From contig CAVNZM010000001.1 of the NCBI GenBank assembly GCA_963693365.1, positions 20,336,001 through 20,400,000 on the forward strand: a DNA stretch of 64,000 nt, read 5' to 3'. Both the position numbers and the translations under genes were made by a program. Source of the stretch: Amoebidium appalachense (Eukaryota > Ichthyosporea). Within the stretch, counting starts at the first letter, position 1; each line of letters starts with the position of its first letter. Positions 41,126 to 55,887 of this stretch are shown here, one piece after another. The notes below the pieces were generated by a model that saw only the letters and a list, made by a program, of their open reading frames with translations, was not told the origin of the DNA and did not search any database.

Positions 41126-41446
41126 TCTGCATTGATCTTTTAGAGGCTGACTTGCTTGCTGTGCCTCGATAGGTTTGAGGGGGGCCTGTTGGGAAGGAGC
41201 AGTAATGATGTCTTTTTTTTTTTCTTGCGGAGTGTGGTCTGGTCAACATCGATGCATATGACTACTAGTTGGAGCAAACTAGTTTCACGCATACACGTAC
41301 ACTTAAGGTTTTGCACGCTGGTGTCCTTTGTCACTTGTCGCTTTATTTTTATTTCGTAGCTTTGGCTTTTTCAGTTCTATTGGTGGTTATGTAGCCTGTG
41401 GCTGCACGTTGCCTTCATCAACGGATCAATAAACCCGAGTCAAAAG
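41126..41446 (+). mobile_element. Direct copy of the LINE-type 3' tail
   Basis: Partner of 39747-40056. It ends GGATCAATAAACCCGAGTCAAAAG followed by A-rich sequence at 41447-41453. Together the two copies bracket about 1.1 kb as a fold-back structure. Confidence 0.75.
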
Positions 41447-41453
41447 AAAAAAA

Positions 41454-43087
<1,634 letters not shown>

Positions 43088-44866
43088 ATGGCCTACCTAA
43101 CCTCTCGTTGCTCACGTGCAGGTTCCTTGCCACCCAACGGGGCTGGCCGGGAGGATATATCACAACTGGAACGAAGCAATGACCCACTCTGGATAGCGTT
43201 GCAACAGCACCTGCGGCCTGAGCACGAGCAAAGGAGGCCGTCCAATTTACAGCACACGCTCTTTGGGGGTCAACGCCCCCAGGTTTCGTACCACAGCGCT
43301 TACGGCCGGCAGCAGCTGGCACAGACGGCGTTCCCCAACCTGCTGCCGGTGGACAACACCTACCTGGACATACTGGCCAGCCACCTGGACCCCCACGGCC
43401 ATGCCCCGCTCCTGTTTGGCCCCGAGTCAAACGCAAGCCTGCAGCAGCCCAGCTCGAGCTATCTGGGCTTGGAGGGCTCGAGGGTGCAGGCGCAGCTGGG
43501 TACGCTGACACACACAGACAGCAACGAGACTATCCCCGACCAGCTGGGCCAGCAGATAACCCCCCGGCCCGCAAAGACCAAGCAGGCCGGCAGGCAGAAG
43601 GCTACACCCCCCGTCGACGAACAGCCCCGAGAGCCCCAGGAAAGGCCCTCACCCAAAAAGCGCAAACCACGGGCACAGGCAAAGGTGCTGAGGGCAGAGG
43701 ACTTGAAGGTGGAGCAGGAGGAACCCACAGACCCCCCAAAGATAAAGCCCGTGGCCAGGAAACGGGCAAAACAGACTGCTGAGAGCGAGCCGGGTGAAGT
43801 AGAGAGCGAGGGGGAGGTGCCGGAGCCCAAGAAACGGAAATCACGCAGTGGGGCCAAGGCCAGTGGCGGTATGGACAACCTGCGGGCCATGCGCAGGCCC
43901 CGTCGCAGTGCAAGGGAAAAACGCTCTGTAGGGGCCCCCGTGCTTGCAAAGGTGCTCAAAAAGCCGCTGTCTGAGGCCGCTAGCAAGGCAGCGGCAGCCA
44001 AGGTATTACCATATATGGTTAGAATGGGTGTGTGACGAGTGGCTGTGGAGACAGTCGTGTGATTGGAGGTAGTAGAGGCAGGAAGGGTGGTGGTGGTGGT
44101 GGTGGAGGGGGGGGGGGGGGGAGGTGCTGAACGAGAGGATAGGTTTCTAAATTCACAGTCGTAGCTGTGTGCTGTAGTTACCGCACTCCTTTGCACGCAC
44201 ACATCTGGGCACCACCCATATGGCTGTGGTTTCAAGGGCATGCATAGGCCCATGCTCACGCTGTTGGCCCGCAACCAGGCCGAGCTTGAGCGGCAGCAGC
44301 GGCGCAATGCCTGGTGGTGCATCACCGACCCCAAGCCCAGCAGCCAGCCCGACAAGGGCGTGGACTGGTCGTGGCAGCCAAAGGCCCCGGCCTCGTTCAT
44401 GAGGCGGCCCAAGATCCAGGGCTTCAACGACCCCCTGCTGCCCCCGGCCACAGACTCGGAGGACGACGAGGACCAGGGCGATGGCGGCTGGACAGGTGGG
44501 TGTGTGTGGGGAGGGGGAGGGGGGGGGGGGGGGGGGGTGGGTGGGGGGGGGGAGGGGGGTTCGTGCTGTGGAGGGAAGGGGGGTGGATGTTTGGGGTGTA
44601 TGTGTAGGGGGGGAGGTGGAGGTTGGGGGCTTAAGGTCTTTGTTACACATACGAGGCCGAGGGAGTGAAGAAACGAAAGAAGCATTGCACATCCTCTTTG
44701 ACGCCTGTCATTTTTCTTTGGTGCATTCCCCCCCATGTCCTTCTCATTCCTCAAAGCGCACGTGTGTGCGTGTGCGTATTCATGTGTATGCACGTGTGCA
44801 CCCCCGCTTGTGCATGTGTTTTTTGCTACTATCAATGTTTTGGTTCTTCTTCTTTTTTTTTTCCTG

Positions 44867-44940
<74 letters not shown>

Positions 44941-46286
44941 GGGGGGGGGGGGGAGGGGGGGGGGAGGGGGGGCTTCAGGGTTAAAACCTGAATGTGCACA
45001 ACCATAGGGGCGGTGCAGTGAAAATATCCCCGAACTACTCCCCAAGCACCAGAATCTCAGCTTGCTTTAGATGCGTCTGGAAAAATCAAGTCCCCGCTTC
45101 GAGAAATGCCTTTTTTTGTTTAGTGGTTTATTTCAGCTACACGTATGCGACCCACACATGCCTGCAAGAACACAGACACACGAACACCCACCCACCCAGC
45201 CACACACACACACACACACACACACATGCGCGCGCACACACACACACACACACCACTGTACAATGAGCCGTAACGTCCCCAACCCCCCTTCCCCCTCCCC
45301 CATCTTCCAATACCCTCCCCTTCCCCTCCCTAACCTCTTTGCATATCTGAAGTTGTGCCCCCACACCACGCAGGCAAGTCGAGGGCCAACGATGCCGAGC
45401 TGAAGGAAAAGACGCTGTTCAACTACACCCTATCCCACTTCCAACTGCGCCAGATCATGGCCAGACAGTAAGGACCCCCTTCCATTTTTTCCCTGTGTTT
45501 TTTCTCTGTTTTGTTATGTGCTGTTCCTTTGACTACCTCTGCCATGTACTCGCCTCGGCCTTTGGCCTGATTGGTTTACCCCCCCCCCCCCCCCCCCCCC
45601 ACACCCACCCACCCCCCCCCCGCTCAGCCAAACAACAAGAAAAAAGTCGTGGTTTTCCGTCACGAATGTGTGCTTCGTACTCTGTAACTCATTCTACTCC
45701 CCCCTCCCCCCTCCTCCCCCCCCCCGCCCCTTGTGCAACCCCTTCCTCTGGGGCACACACACAACCACAGTGCTTTGCAAACCCTTCAAATACATGCCCT
45801 CTCGGTGTCCACATGCCCAACGAAGCAGGAAGGAGAAAAGGGATAGGGTGAGCGATATTGAGAAAGTTGTGTCTTTGTGTGTGCGTGTTCTTGCGCTTAT
45901 ATCTTTTTTGAGGGGCAATGGTTTGTTTGTTTTTTGTTTTGTTTTTTTTGTTTTTTTTTTTTTGGGGGGGGGGGGGGGGTTTAGAGGATGAGGGCAATGG
46001 GCTGGACTGTATTGTCAGACTGGTGTGTTTGTGCTTCTTCCGCCCATTTTCTTTTTATAGGAGTGGTGGTGGTCTCGTGAGGCACTCACTTCACCGTGAT
46101 GGTGGTACGTGTGTGCATGTGGGTGTACCATGTTGGTGTGCCCGTTGTGTGTGCGCACGGTCGCGAAGAAGGGGACCAGGGAATGAAAACAGGGGCAGGG
46201 GGTCTGGTGAGTGCTAGTCGTGCATGGCATGGCTGTGGGTGCTGACTGGGGGGTTTTTAAGGGGTGCATGGCTGTGTGGGTGCTGG

Positions 46287-46321
<35 letters not shown>

Positions 46322-46693
46322 CCCTTTGGGGTGTGTGTGTGTGGGGGGGGGGGGGGGGGGGGGGGAGTAATGGGTGCATATCTGTGTGGCTGCTGACTGG
46401 GGGGTTTTTATGGGTGCTTACTGGGGGGGCTTAATGGGTGCTCACTGGGGGGGCTTAATGGGTGCTGACTGGTGGGGTTTGATGGATGCTGACTGGGGGG
46501 GGGGGGGGGGGGGGGGGGGAGGTTAACGGGTGCTGACTGGCGGGTTAAATAGGTGCTGACTGGGGGGGGGGAGGGGGGTTTAACGGGTGCTGACTGGGGG
46601 GATTTAAAGGATTCTGACTGGCGGGGTTTAACGGGTGCTGCCTGTTGGGTTTTAATGGGTGCTGACTGGGAGGACTTAATGGGTGCTGACTGT

Positions 46694-46734
<41 letters not shown>

Positions 46735-46984
46735 TGGGTGCTGACTGGGAGGGTGTAATGGGTGCTGAGTGGGAGGGTTTAATGGGTGCTGACTGGGAGG
46801 GTTTAATGGGCGCTGACTGGGAGGGTTTAATGGGTGCTGACTGGGAGGGTTTCCAGTCTGGCGGATGAGGAGATGATAGACTGTGAGAAGTCCATGCTGC
46901 TGGTCCTGGAGGCTAACATGGTCCGTACCCTTCCCCCATTTCCCCAACGCACAAACACACATACACCCTTACCTGCCTGCTTCA

Positions 46985-47021
<37 letters not shown>

Positions 47022-48000
47022 TTCCTTCTCTCCCATCGGTACATGCACGTGCATACATGCCCTCTCCCCTCACCCCCCGCCAACCACCTACACACACACA
47101 TGAGCGCGCGCGCGCGCACACACACACACACACACACATACACACACACGTGTCCTGTCCACACGCACACGCATGCCAGCCCGTCTCTTTGCCTTGCACC
47201 TCGGTCCTTGCACCTGCTGCTCTCATATCAGCTTTGAGGCTCGGCCCTTCTTCTCGTGACTTTGACATTCTGCTCATGTGGACCCTTACTCATGCTCATG
47301 CTCATCATCCTCCTCCTCCCTCCCCCCTTCCCCTCCCCTTCTCTTCCCCCCCTTTCTCCGTCGCCGTTTACTCCATACATGTGCATGCACGGCCCAGATG
47401 ATGGCACCAAGAACACATGCATGTCCGTGCACCTACATTCGATGTCCTAGCAGACTAAAGAACGACCTTTCCTCACCCCCCAAAAAAGCAAACTCCTCTA
47501 ACGCACAAGATCGAACCTATCATATCCCCTGTAGACACGTTGCCTTTTCGGGCGCCTAAACATGACCACATTGCATATTGGGCACCTCCTTTAAGCACCC
47601 TTAAAGCGCACGACCTCGACCCTCACTGTACCACCGCGGCTTGGGGCAAGTTGAGTGATGTGTACAATTGTTACTGTTTCATGCATGATCCAACACAGGT
47701 GTGCGCGGTGGAGTAGATGGTGTGCTCTGACTGATGGGTGTGTGTGCAGGAGATTATTCTGCAGCTGGACTACAGGGACCTGTGGTACCTTGAGGAGACG
47801 TACGTGCGCCAGGCATCGGTGAGTGTGTGTATGTGTGCACTAAATAGGCAGTGCTGGGTGTGTCCATGTGTGCACGAGCCAGCATGAGTAGCGCAGTGCT
47901 GTGTGGTTGGATGTATCGGTGCTGTTGTGTTGCACCTGGAGACCAAGTCAGAGCAATGCAACCACTGGTCTTTCCTCGACAAGGAAAATGGGTGGTGGGG

Positions 48001-48039
<39 letters not shown>

Positions 48040-48353
48040 GGGTTAGTGGCCTCTGACTGAGTCATGGGGGGCGGGTTAGATCCACGGCAAGTTCATCGAG
48101 GGCATGCTGCTGCCCGGGGTGGTGCTCAACCGGGTGGGCATGATCATGTATGCCAGCGAGTCCTTCTGCAACATGGTCCAGCGCACCCCCCAGGAGGTCA
48201 ACATGCGCAACATCATCGAGGTACCTACCACTCCCTTCTCTTTCTTCACCAAGCCACCCGGCAATCCCCCCGGACCGAACGTTTCTGTCCCCTTCTTCCC
48301 TGTTCTTGCTTGCACATACACCAAAACCACAAGCAACACATATGGCACACATA

Positions 48354-48394
<41 letters not shown>

Positions 48395-49837
48395 CTGCGC
48401 ACGCACATACACACATACACATGCACACATACACGCATACACTCATACGCACATACACAAACACACACACACACACACACACGCATGCACACATGCACAC
48501 ACACACACACACACACACACACCTTTTCCCACACACACTCTCTCTCTACGACTTGGTACTGTGCTAGAGGTACATATTTACCTTAATCCTATTCGTGAAT
48601 CTACGGTTGCTCTGCAGCCCCTTCATCCCCCCCCCCCCCCCCCCCCCCCCCACCCCCCCCCTCCTCCTCCTTCCCCTCCCTGCTTTGTCCGCCCCCCGTG
48701 GGAACACCAAAATGCGGCCATCATTCCTATGTGTGGCCTTGGGTTCTTACAATCTAACCCATAGCCCCAACAAACTCAAATCCCCTAGCCAAGGTTAGCA
48801 CACCACTTCCACCGGACCGGTCATATGTGCTTGGGCCAAACCGCATTCAAGAGGGGTGTGCTTGCGTGTTGTTTGAAATAACACATGCAACACCACATCC
48901 ACATGACGTGTGTCAGGGCAGCATGTTGTTGCTCTCAGGGGCCGCATTGCTCACGCACCCACCACACAGTACATGGCACCCGACAGCATCTACAACTTTG
49001 TGAAGATCGGTACCAGCAAGCTGCAGTCCCCAGGTCTCCCTTACAATGCCGTGGGTATTCCCCTCCATCACTTCTTTCTCTTCACGGCCCTACCTTTCAG
49101 TCATGTGCAACCCCCCCTTCTCCCCCCCCCCCCCCCCCTCCCCCCCCCTCCCCCCCCCCCCCCCCCCCCCCCCTGCCCGCCCCTCCAATACCCAACACAC
49201 ACGCCCGCGCCCGCGCGCACACACGGGCGCGCGCGCGCGCACACACACACACACGGCTGGAGTCGAAGGATGGGTATGCTGATGTGCTTTGTATGTTGCA
49301 TCCTTTCTGCAAGTTTGCTGTCAAGAGTCCATACGTGGTTTGCATCGTTTCACCATGCATGTGCTTTGTACTATGTGCTGTGTACCACATTTGTGCTTTG
49401 TATGGTTATCGTTCACACCGCATGGCCTACTTTGACTTGCCGCCCTCCGCTCACTCCATTCCGTCTCTCCCCGTGGTTGCCACTTTGCTCTTTCTTGTAT
49501 CCCCCCTTCCCCCTCCTCTCTCACACAAACACACACACAGTTAATGAAGGTTGTCCCCCCCCCCCCCCCCCCTCCTCCCTCCCCCCCTTCCCCTCCTCTT
49601 GCCCTGTGGCTTGGCCTTCACACTGTCTTGGCTTGGGTTGGCAAGGGTGGTATCATACGGTGAGGAGATTGACTGTGTGTGGGTCATTTTGCACTTCCGG
49701 CCAATGCAAAGTTATGTTTGCTGTCAACTATGGGTGGGCGGTGTGTGGATGGGTAGTTATGTGGGCGTGTGGGCGTGGTTGTGTCTGTGTGTGGGTGTGT
49801 GTGTTTGTGGGTGGGTGTGTATGTGCGCACGCGCGTG

Positions 49838-49909
<72 letters not shown>

Positions 49910-50444
49910 TAACCACGTGTCTGTGGGCATTGGTGGGTGGCTGGGGGTGGGGTGGGGGGGAGGGGGGAGACGGATAGTACGAAACTCGAGAAGGGTACTC
50001 TTACTAGTGGAGGCTTCTAACCCATGTGTTTAACCACTCTGTAATTGGTGCACTGATTGGTGCCTGTGCCTAACTGCTCTCTGATTGGTGCACTGATTGG
50101 TGCCTGTGCCTAACTGCTCTCTGATTGGTGCACTGATTGGTGCCTGGGCCTAGCTGCTCTCTGATTGGTGCATGTGCCTAACTGCTCTCTGATTGGTCAC
50201 CTGGGCCTAACTGCTCTCTGATTGATGCCTGTGCCTGACTGCTCTCTGATTGGTGCAGGTGTTTGACTGCGGGTTCCTGCGGCAAGACAGCCAGGAGACG
50301 ATACGGGCACGGATGTCTATGCGGGTGATGCTGGACATCTACGGGCTGACGGGGGTCATGCCCTGCATCATCATGCCCTTCACCCACCAGCAGGACCCAG
50401 CCACTAACATGGACGCCATCGTCAATGGCGTCACCTTCATGTAG
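43088..50444 (+). CDS. Nuclear protein with possible PAS-like C-terminus (putative transcription regulator)
   Basis: Eight exons join in frame: 43088-44002, 44237-44495, 45374-45467, 46857-46920, 47750-47818, 48080-48220, 48970-49050 and 50259-50444 (TAG), giving about 602 residues. All introns are GT-AG with matching phases; the donor at 46921 (GTCCGT) is weak. The start is uncertain: ATG 43088 is used here, but an acceptor-like TGCAG just before GTTCCTTGCC could join an upstream exon. Residues 150-300 are Pro/Lys-rich with SV40-like nuclear signals ([16 protein letters not shown]). A helical part follows ([29 protein letters not shown]). The last 160 residues ([23 protein letters not shown], then [18 protein letters not shown]) resemble the PAS-like fold of fungal and stramenopile gluconeogenesis-type regulators. 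That fold call is tentative. Confidence 0.7.
46226..46856 (+). repeat. Intron minisatellite ending at a 3' splice site
   Basis: Some 20 units of about 24-27 bases, consensus GGGTGCTGACTGGGAGGG plus TTTAAT, interrupted by T and G runs (46288-46321, 46343-46366, 46495-46519, 46694-46731). The last unit reads GGGTGCTGACTGGGAGGG then TTTCCAG, which is the acceptor of exon 46857-46920. Confidence 0.9.
46980..49600. repeat. Poly-C, CA and G tracts in later introns
   Basis: C runs at 46987-47018, 48357-48393, 48627-48660, 49134-49173 and 49555-49572; CA at 47119-47150 and 48460-48530; a G run at 48001-48040; a GT array at 49840-49907. All fall in introns of the 43088-50444 gene, and none enters an exon. 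Confidence 0.9.
50041..50258 (+). repeat. Intron minisatellite with branch-point-like motifs
   Basis: Three 40-base units and three 28-base units built from GATTGGTGCACTGATTGGTG and CCTGTGCCTAACTGCTCTCT, then a final GATTGGTGCAG that is the acceptor for the last exon at 50259. Earlier units have GCAC, GCAT, GCCT or TCAC where the last has GCAG. Confidence 0.95.
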
Positions 50445-51592
50445 CTGCGTATATCCTTCGGTATATCCATGGGTATATCCGTTGTGACGGTCTTCGGCCT
50501 CGTTTTATGCCGTGCTGGGGTTTATTTTTTTGCACAGCACTATGTCTAAGTACGCTAGCACCTTTTATAGATCTTGACTGAACTCACTGAGTTACTGCGA
50601 ATGTGTCCCATTTTTGGGTTGAGAACCAAGGATATATTATTGAAAAAGAGTGTGGAGATGTCATTATAGGAGCACATAAGGATGTTTTTGATAATCCATA
50701 TGGATATATTGTGAGATATATGAGCTTGGAGATATTCGCAAGAAACGTTAGTGGACATGCTGTTGAGATAGGCAAGCATGGACAAATTCTGGTATCGGCA
50801 TAGCGAGTTAGCCGATGTTTAGCATTCGATTTTGATTGGGATTTTAGCTCGGATCCCGTATGTTGTCGCTCAGGCAAGTATAGTTAGGCTTGATCGAACC
50901 TGCGCCCAGTTTCGTTCGGCTAATAGCCATCCCAAAGTGTTTGCAAGTAAATTTAGAATCGCGGAATGGCCAACAGGATAGCTTGGTTTGGACATTATGT
51001 AGGTGCCCATGTGTGCTTTATCCTGTTTCTTTCGTTTCATTTCATATATCGTAGGATCTAGTTAGTGCATAATGTAACGTTTTCTTCCGTGAAGGTATGC
51101 TTAGGTATGCGTGCAGTGTTGCGAATAATCCTTCTGCTTACGAGTTAAATTGAATAAATTTCCAACCCACCCAGAGTGAAGTATTTCCCACAAATCCTCA
51201 GTGGCACGGGTACGTCCTACCAACAAATCACCCAAATGGACTACAGTTAATTATCTCGTGTACGTGTGTGTTTGCATTGTGGGGGTACGCACGCATATTG
51301 CTGCCCCATATCTCCAGTGGGTCGTGTCCGTCTGGCCGTGGCTCCACCCCTCAACTCCACAATTAATCTCCCCTGAGTCCCCCCGATCGAGTCCTCCTTC
51401 TCCCCCCCCGGGCCCTCCCCCTTCCCCCCTCCTCCCCCCCGGGTCACACCCGGTACTGTACTGCTCTCCGGCCCACATACATCATGCATGGTCTGCAAAT
51501 TCAACTGTACCTAGCGTCACGGCCTTGACAAGCATTTAAGAGGTACAATGTGATGGTCAGAGTGCACGGCTTGGGCTGTATGCCTCCCCCCC

Positions 51593-51623
<31 letters not shown>

Positions 51624-51779
51624 ACCCCCCCCCCCCCCCCCCCCACCCCGGTGACCGTACCCACCCACCCACCCACCCCACCTCTTCCCCTCCCCCTTCC
51701 CCTCCTCCCCCTTCCCACCCACTTCAACCTGTCGAGGTGCCAAATTTACTAACCCCCCTCAGGCTGTTCCTCTCTTGTT
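50445..51779. other. Intergenic, no gene seen
   Basis: Just after the stop come three TATATCC copies (50450-50480). AT-rich unique DNA follows, with a 66-codon frame (50603-50803) that I did not accept. C tracts lie at 51404-51442 and 51585-51644. Confidence 0.55.
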
Positions 51780-51797
51780 TCAGGCCTCACGTCTTCT

Positions 51798-51978
51798 TTG
51801 GCACACGGGGGGGGGGGGGGGGAGGGGGAGGGGGGAGGATGGGACCCCAGGAAGAGGGGCCCTCTGGGGGGGGGGGGGGGGGGGGAGGGGGGGGAGAAGG
51901 GGGCTCGGAGGAAGAGGGGGCCCTACAGGGGGAGAGGGGGGAGGGGGGGGGAGGAAGAATTTGAGAAAGATGGGGCTT

Positions 51979-52022
<44 letters not shown>

Positions 52023-52218
52023 GGGGGGAGAAGGGGACTCGGAGGAAGAGGGGGCCCTAAAGGGGGAGAGGGGGGGGGGGGGGGGGGGGGAGAATTTGAG
52101 AAAGATGGGGCTTTTGGGGCGGGGGGGGGGGAGGAGGGGGGGTAGGGGGGGGGGGGGAGGGGGGGGGGGGAAGGGGACTCCGAGGAAGAACAAGAGGGGG
52201 CCCTCCGCGGCCGGGAGG
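51798..52218 (+). repeat. G-rich tandem array of 120-150-bp units
   Basis: About three copies of a unit with GGGGACTCGGAGGAAGAGG, GGGCCCTAAAGGGGGAGAGG and AGAATTTGAGAAAGATGGGG separated by poly-G of varying length. The open frames across it (Gly/Arg/Glu-rich) are repeat artefacts. Confidence 0.8.
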
Positions 52219-52439
52219 CCCGGGCGAGGGGGGGGTTGTCAATACGTGAGTATAAAGTTACAACTCAAATTAGAGTTAATCATTAACGGTTATGCCCGGT
52301 GAATGTTGCGGTGTGGGTGCATACACCGTGCATGCTAGTATTTTATAGCGACCTTGCGGCCATGCTGCATGTGTGCTGGGTCACTTGAGTTTATAACAAG
52401 CTTATCTAACTTCCATCCTGTCCGGGTACTTCCGCTATT

Positions 52440-53362
52440 GGCCTGCGCCCCACCTCGCGAGGCGGCAGTGGCGCTGAACGAGTTCGACGATTTTCAGGGT
52501 ACTGCGCTACGCACTTTGTTTCGTACTCGGTTTGTGCCTCCCTTAATCAGTATGTTTGGATTGTCGTCTGCTGTTTGTCGTATGGAGGAATTGTCTCTTC
52601 GTTTTTGTTTTCATTTAGTTAGGCTACCTGATGGTCACCCTCTTTATGCTTTCTTTCCCCCCCTCCCTCCATCCCTCTTCCCCCCCGATTCACCAACACT
52701 ACTTCTGAATGTCCTCAGCCTACCCTCTTTCCACCTGATTCTTCCTCTCGCTATCTCACTCCCTCTTTCTTTTCTCTTCCTGTTTTTTCTGCCTTTTCGC
52801 GTTATTACCATACGCAGTATAAGTTTCTTTCTCGTTCTGATAGAGAAATCAAAGGTAAAACTCAGTCGGCATTTGTTATGTTCCTTAGGCAACACCGTAC
52901 TGATCATTATCGCTTTTTGGGAGCTTTGGCAGGATACATTTCTCCTGCTGTACGTATGGATACCACCCTAGTAGATAAGTCTGTATGGTGCTCTGATGTT
53001 GATATTGCCTGGGAAGTTGTGCAGTGGCGCTGTAATTCTTGTTTTCATCGCCGCTGGTGCCACTTTTGTGCTGACCTTTTTAATCGCAAGCATGTTGATA
53101 GGTGTGAATTTTTATGTCGCGTTTTACCTCTTTCCCTCCGGGTATCTGCTACACTAGCTGGCAATGTGAACACTTTAGACTTTTTGTTGAATTCTGTTGG
53201 TCGTCACATTGAGTATTTATATGATTTTCACACAGTGTTCAGGTATCTCAGTATGCACTTGTTACTGGATAACTCGTGAAGTTTTTAATGTCTTCTCAGT
53301 ATGCCGTGCATACTTGCATATCTTTCCGTCGAATAAATCCAGTCAAAAGAAAAGAAAAAAAA
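52440..53362 (+). mobile_element. 3' part of a LINE (non-LTR retrotransposon)
   Basis: Translation in frame at 52526-52650 (RFVPPLISMFGL, RMEELSLRFCFHLVRLPDGH) and, after a frameshift near 52660-52690, at 52700-53279 (FLRQHRTDHYRFLGALAG, then WRCNSCFHRRWCHFCADLF with the Cys/His pattern typical of LINE carboxyl ends). Stop TGA at 53277-53279. The 3' end reads CGAATAAATCCAGTCAAAAG followed by A-rich sequence. No reverse transcriptase core is present, so this is a 5'-truncated, frameshifted copy. A relative lies at 39530 and similar tails at 39747 and 41446. Confidence 0.65.
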
Positions 53363-54086
53363 ACCGTGACACACACAACCAGCTGATACCGAGTGTCCTA
53401 GGGGAGCCCCTTTAAAAAAAAAAAAACAAAAAAAAAACAAAAAAAAAAAAAACGGTGAACCCCTACTAATTGATTTCTCTTTGTAGTCTTTATGGTGTCT
53501 CGTAGAGAAAGTAAACCCTGATATATAGTCATCACCCGACATCTATGTACGTGATCATGATATACCGCTGAGGGGATATTCCGAGCAAAAATCCCCCCCA
53601 TACCTGAGACTGGTTTCTCTTTGCCTCGAGTAAACAACGTAAACCCCTATCATGCTTCCCAACTCCCAAGGCCTCCTCTTCTGACTAAGCCTGCTCCGAG
53701 AATAGTTCTCCCAGTGATACATCAATCCAGCATGTATGACTATACCTAGATTCGCAGTTTTTAACGTTGTACATACTTTCTGAAGTGTCACATAGCATGA
53801 GCTCTGTAATGGCCGGCCCGGCGCCAAATGACCTGTAACCGTATGTGTGCTTGTGCATGCTTGCACGTATCGAACGTTCAAGCCAAAAGAGTTGAGTGCT
53901 CAGGTGCAAGTACTACGACGTACGCGTGCAGAACAGACAAATATTTTGATACCAGAATGATAGAAAAATAACATAAACGCGTGTAGTTGGAAAAACATTG
54001 CGTGCCCTAACCCGTGCACGTGCGACTTTATGTGCGGGCGTGCACGCCCGTGTGTGTGCACGCGCTCTACGGTTTCCCCGGTTGAG

Positions 54087-54135
<49 letters not shown>

Positions 54136-54289
54136 ATGTGTGCATGTTTTTGAGTGTGCGTGTGCGTGTGTATACATATTTGCGTGTGCGGGTGAATTCG
54201 CCTGTTTGTACGGAGAGTGCATGTGTCTATGCCTGTGTGCACGCGTGCGCGTGTGGTTTTTAAGGTCTAAATGTGTGTGTGAGAGTGGT

Positions 54290-54324
<35 letters not shown>

Positions 54325-54623
54325 TGTGTATGTGTGGTGATGGTGGTGGCAGTACAGAGGGGAAGGAAGGGACATGCAACGGTACAAGCTGAAAGACGAA
54401 AGCGCACGAGCCTTTTTGAACCTAAATCATTTGCTTTATTGCATTTCTATGCACCCAGAGGCTATTAGTATATTTAACAGTATACATCGTAGTTACTAAC
54501 GTTTTTTATACCTCACAAAGTAAAAACCACACACAAACCCCTGTATTCGTGTTACAAATTTAAAGGGATAAGGTGTGGATCGGCTATCGATAGCAGAAGG
54601 CCAAATAGGAAAGGGAACATGGA

Positions 54624-54655
<32 letters not shown>

Positions 54656-54815
54656 CACGGTGTGTATGTGTGTGTGTGTGCGCGCGCACGCACGCGCGTG
54701 TGCCTGTCGTGCCACCGCCCACAATACACTTCAAGCTCATGATCACCCTCCTGGGGTGCCCATCTCTGCAATGAATACATGCATGCACAGCCAAAACATA
54801 AATCCACGAACTCAC
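53363..54815. other. Spacer between the LINE and the lyase-type gene, no gene
   Basis: A-rich tract 53413-53452, GT array 54088-54133, T run 54290-54311. On the minus strand AATAAA occurs at about 54433-54438, a possible poly(A) signal for the gene ending at 54816. Frames here are CA/GT artefacts. Confidence 0.5.
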
Positions 54816-55482
54816 CTAATCACTTTTGGGTGCATCAGCAGCCCCCCCCTGTGGCGTAACCGCATACTTCTCCTCCTCCTTATAGTAGTCATCAAATCCG
54901 ACAATCGTTTTAACTTCGTCAAACGTCAAAATCGGATTGGCTGCCGGATCCATCATCATATTTGGATCCCCACCCGCTTTAATGGCCTGCAGTGATTGAT
55001 TGATTGCACGGCAGCACGCGGAGAGGAGGGTAAGGGGGTATGCAGCGACGGTGTAGCCCATGTCCCCCAGCTCCTTTTGGGACAGGAGGGGGGTCAGGCC
55101 GTGCTCGATCATGTTGGCTAGCTTGGGCCCTGCAGCACGTACAAAGTGAGCATGGATGATGGGCCTACACTCATTGGTCACGTGCACTTGCGTGCATGCA
55201 CGTGCACATAACAAACACATCACATACGACTGCTTGTATGCAACATGTCAGAGACTCAAGAACATGCGCTTTTCTAGACCCCCCCTCCCCCCCCCCCCCC
55301 CCCCTTGCCTACCCCCCCAACCACACACACACACAAACGCGCGCGCGCGCGCGCGGGGCAACACACACACACGCACAAAAACCCCACACAGATCAAGGCG
55401 CAGTGACTATCATCCCCCACCTTCCCCCCTCCCCTCCCCCCCCCCCCCCTCCCCCACACGCACACAACCAATAACATTGTTA

Positions 55483-55568
<86 letters not shown>

Positions 55569-55826
55569 AGAAAGAAAACGAGAAGAGAAGAAAAGAAAAG
55601 AAAAGAAAAAAGAAAGCCGAAACCACGACCCGGCTCCTAAACCCTCATCATTGACAACATGCATCGAAATTACAGTACCCATAAGCGATCACGGAGAGCA
55701 CAAAAAAGAAGCTGCAGAAAGTGATGTGAGGTGTGCTTCTTTCTTTTGACCCTCCTGAAACTTCATCCTATATTCATTAATTTTCATGCCATACTATTGT
55801 TGTTATTATTATTGTTCCATGAGTTA

Positions 55827-55887
<61 letters not shown>

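Noticed and set aside
50041-50258. CRISPR-like array of repeats
   Set aside because: Units abut without unique spacers, lie in a eukaryotic intron and end at a splice acceptor, so it is a minisatellite.
50603-50803. 66-codon open frame after the nuclear-protein gene
   Set aside because: Short, AT-rich, with no splice context or motif; probably chance.
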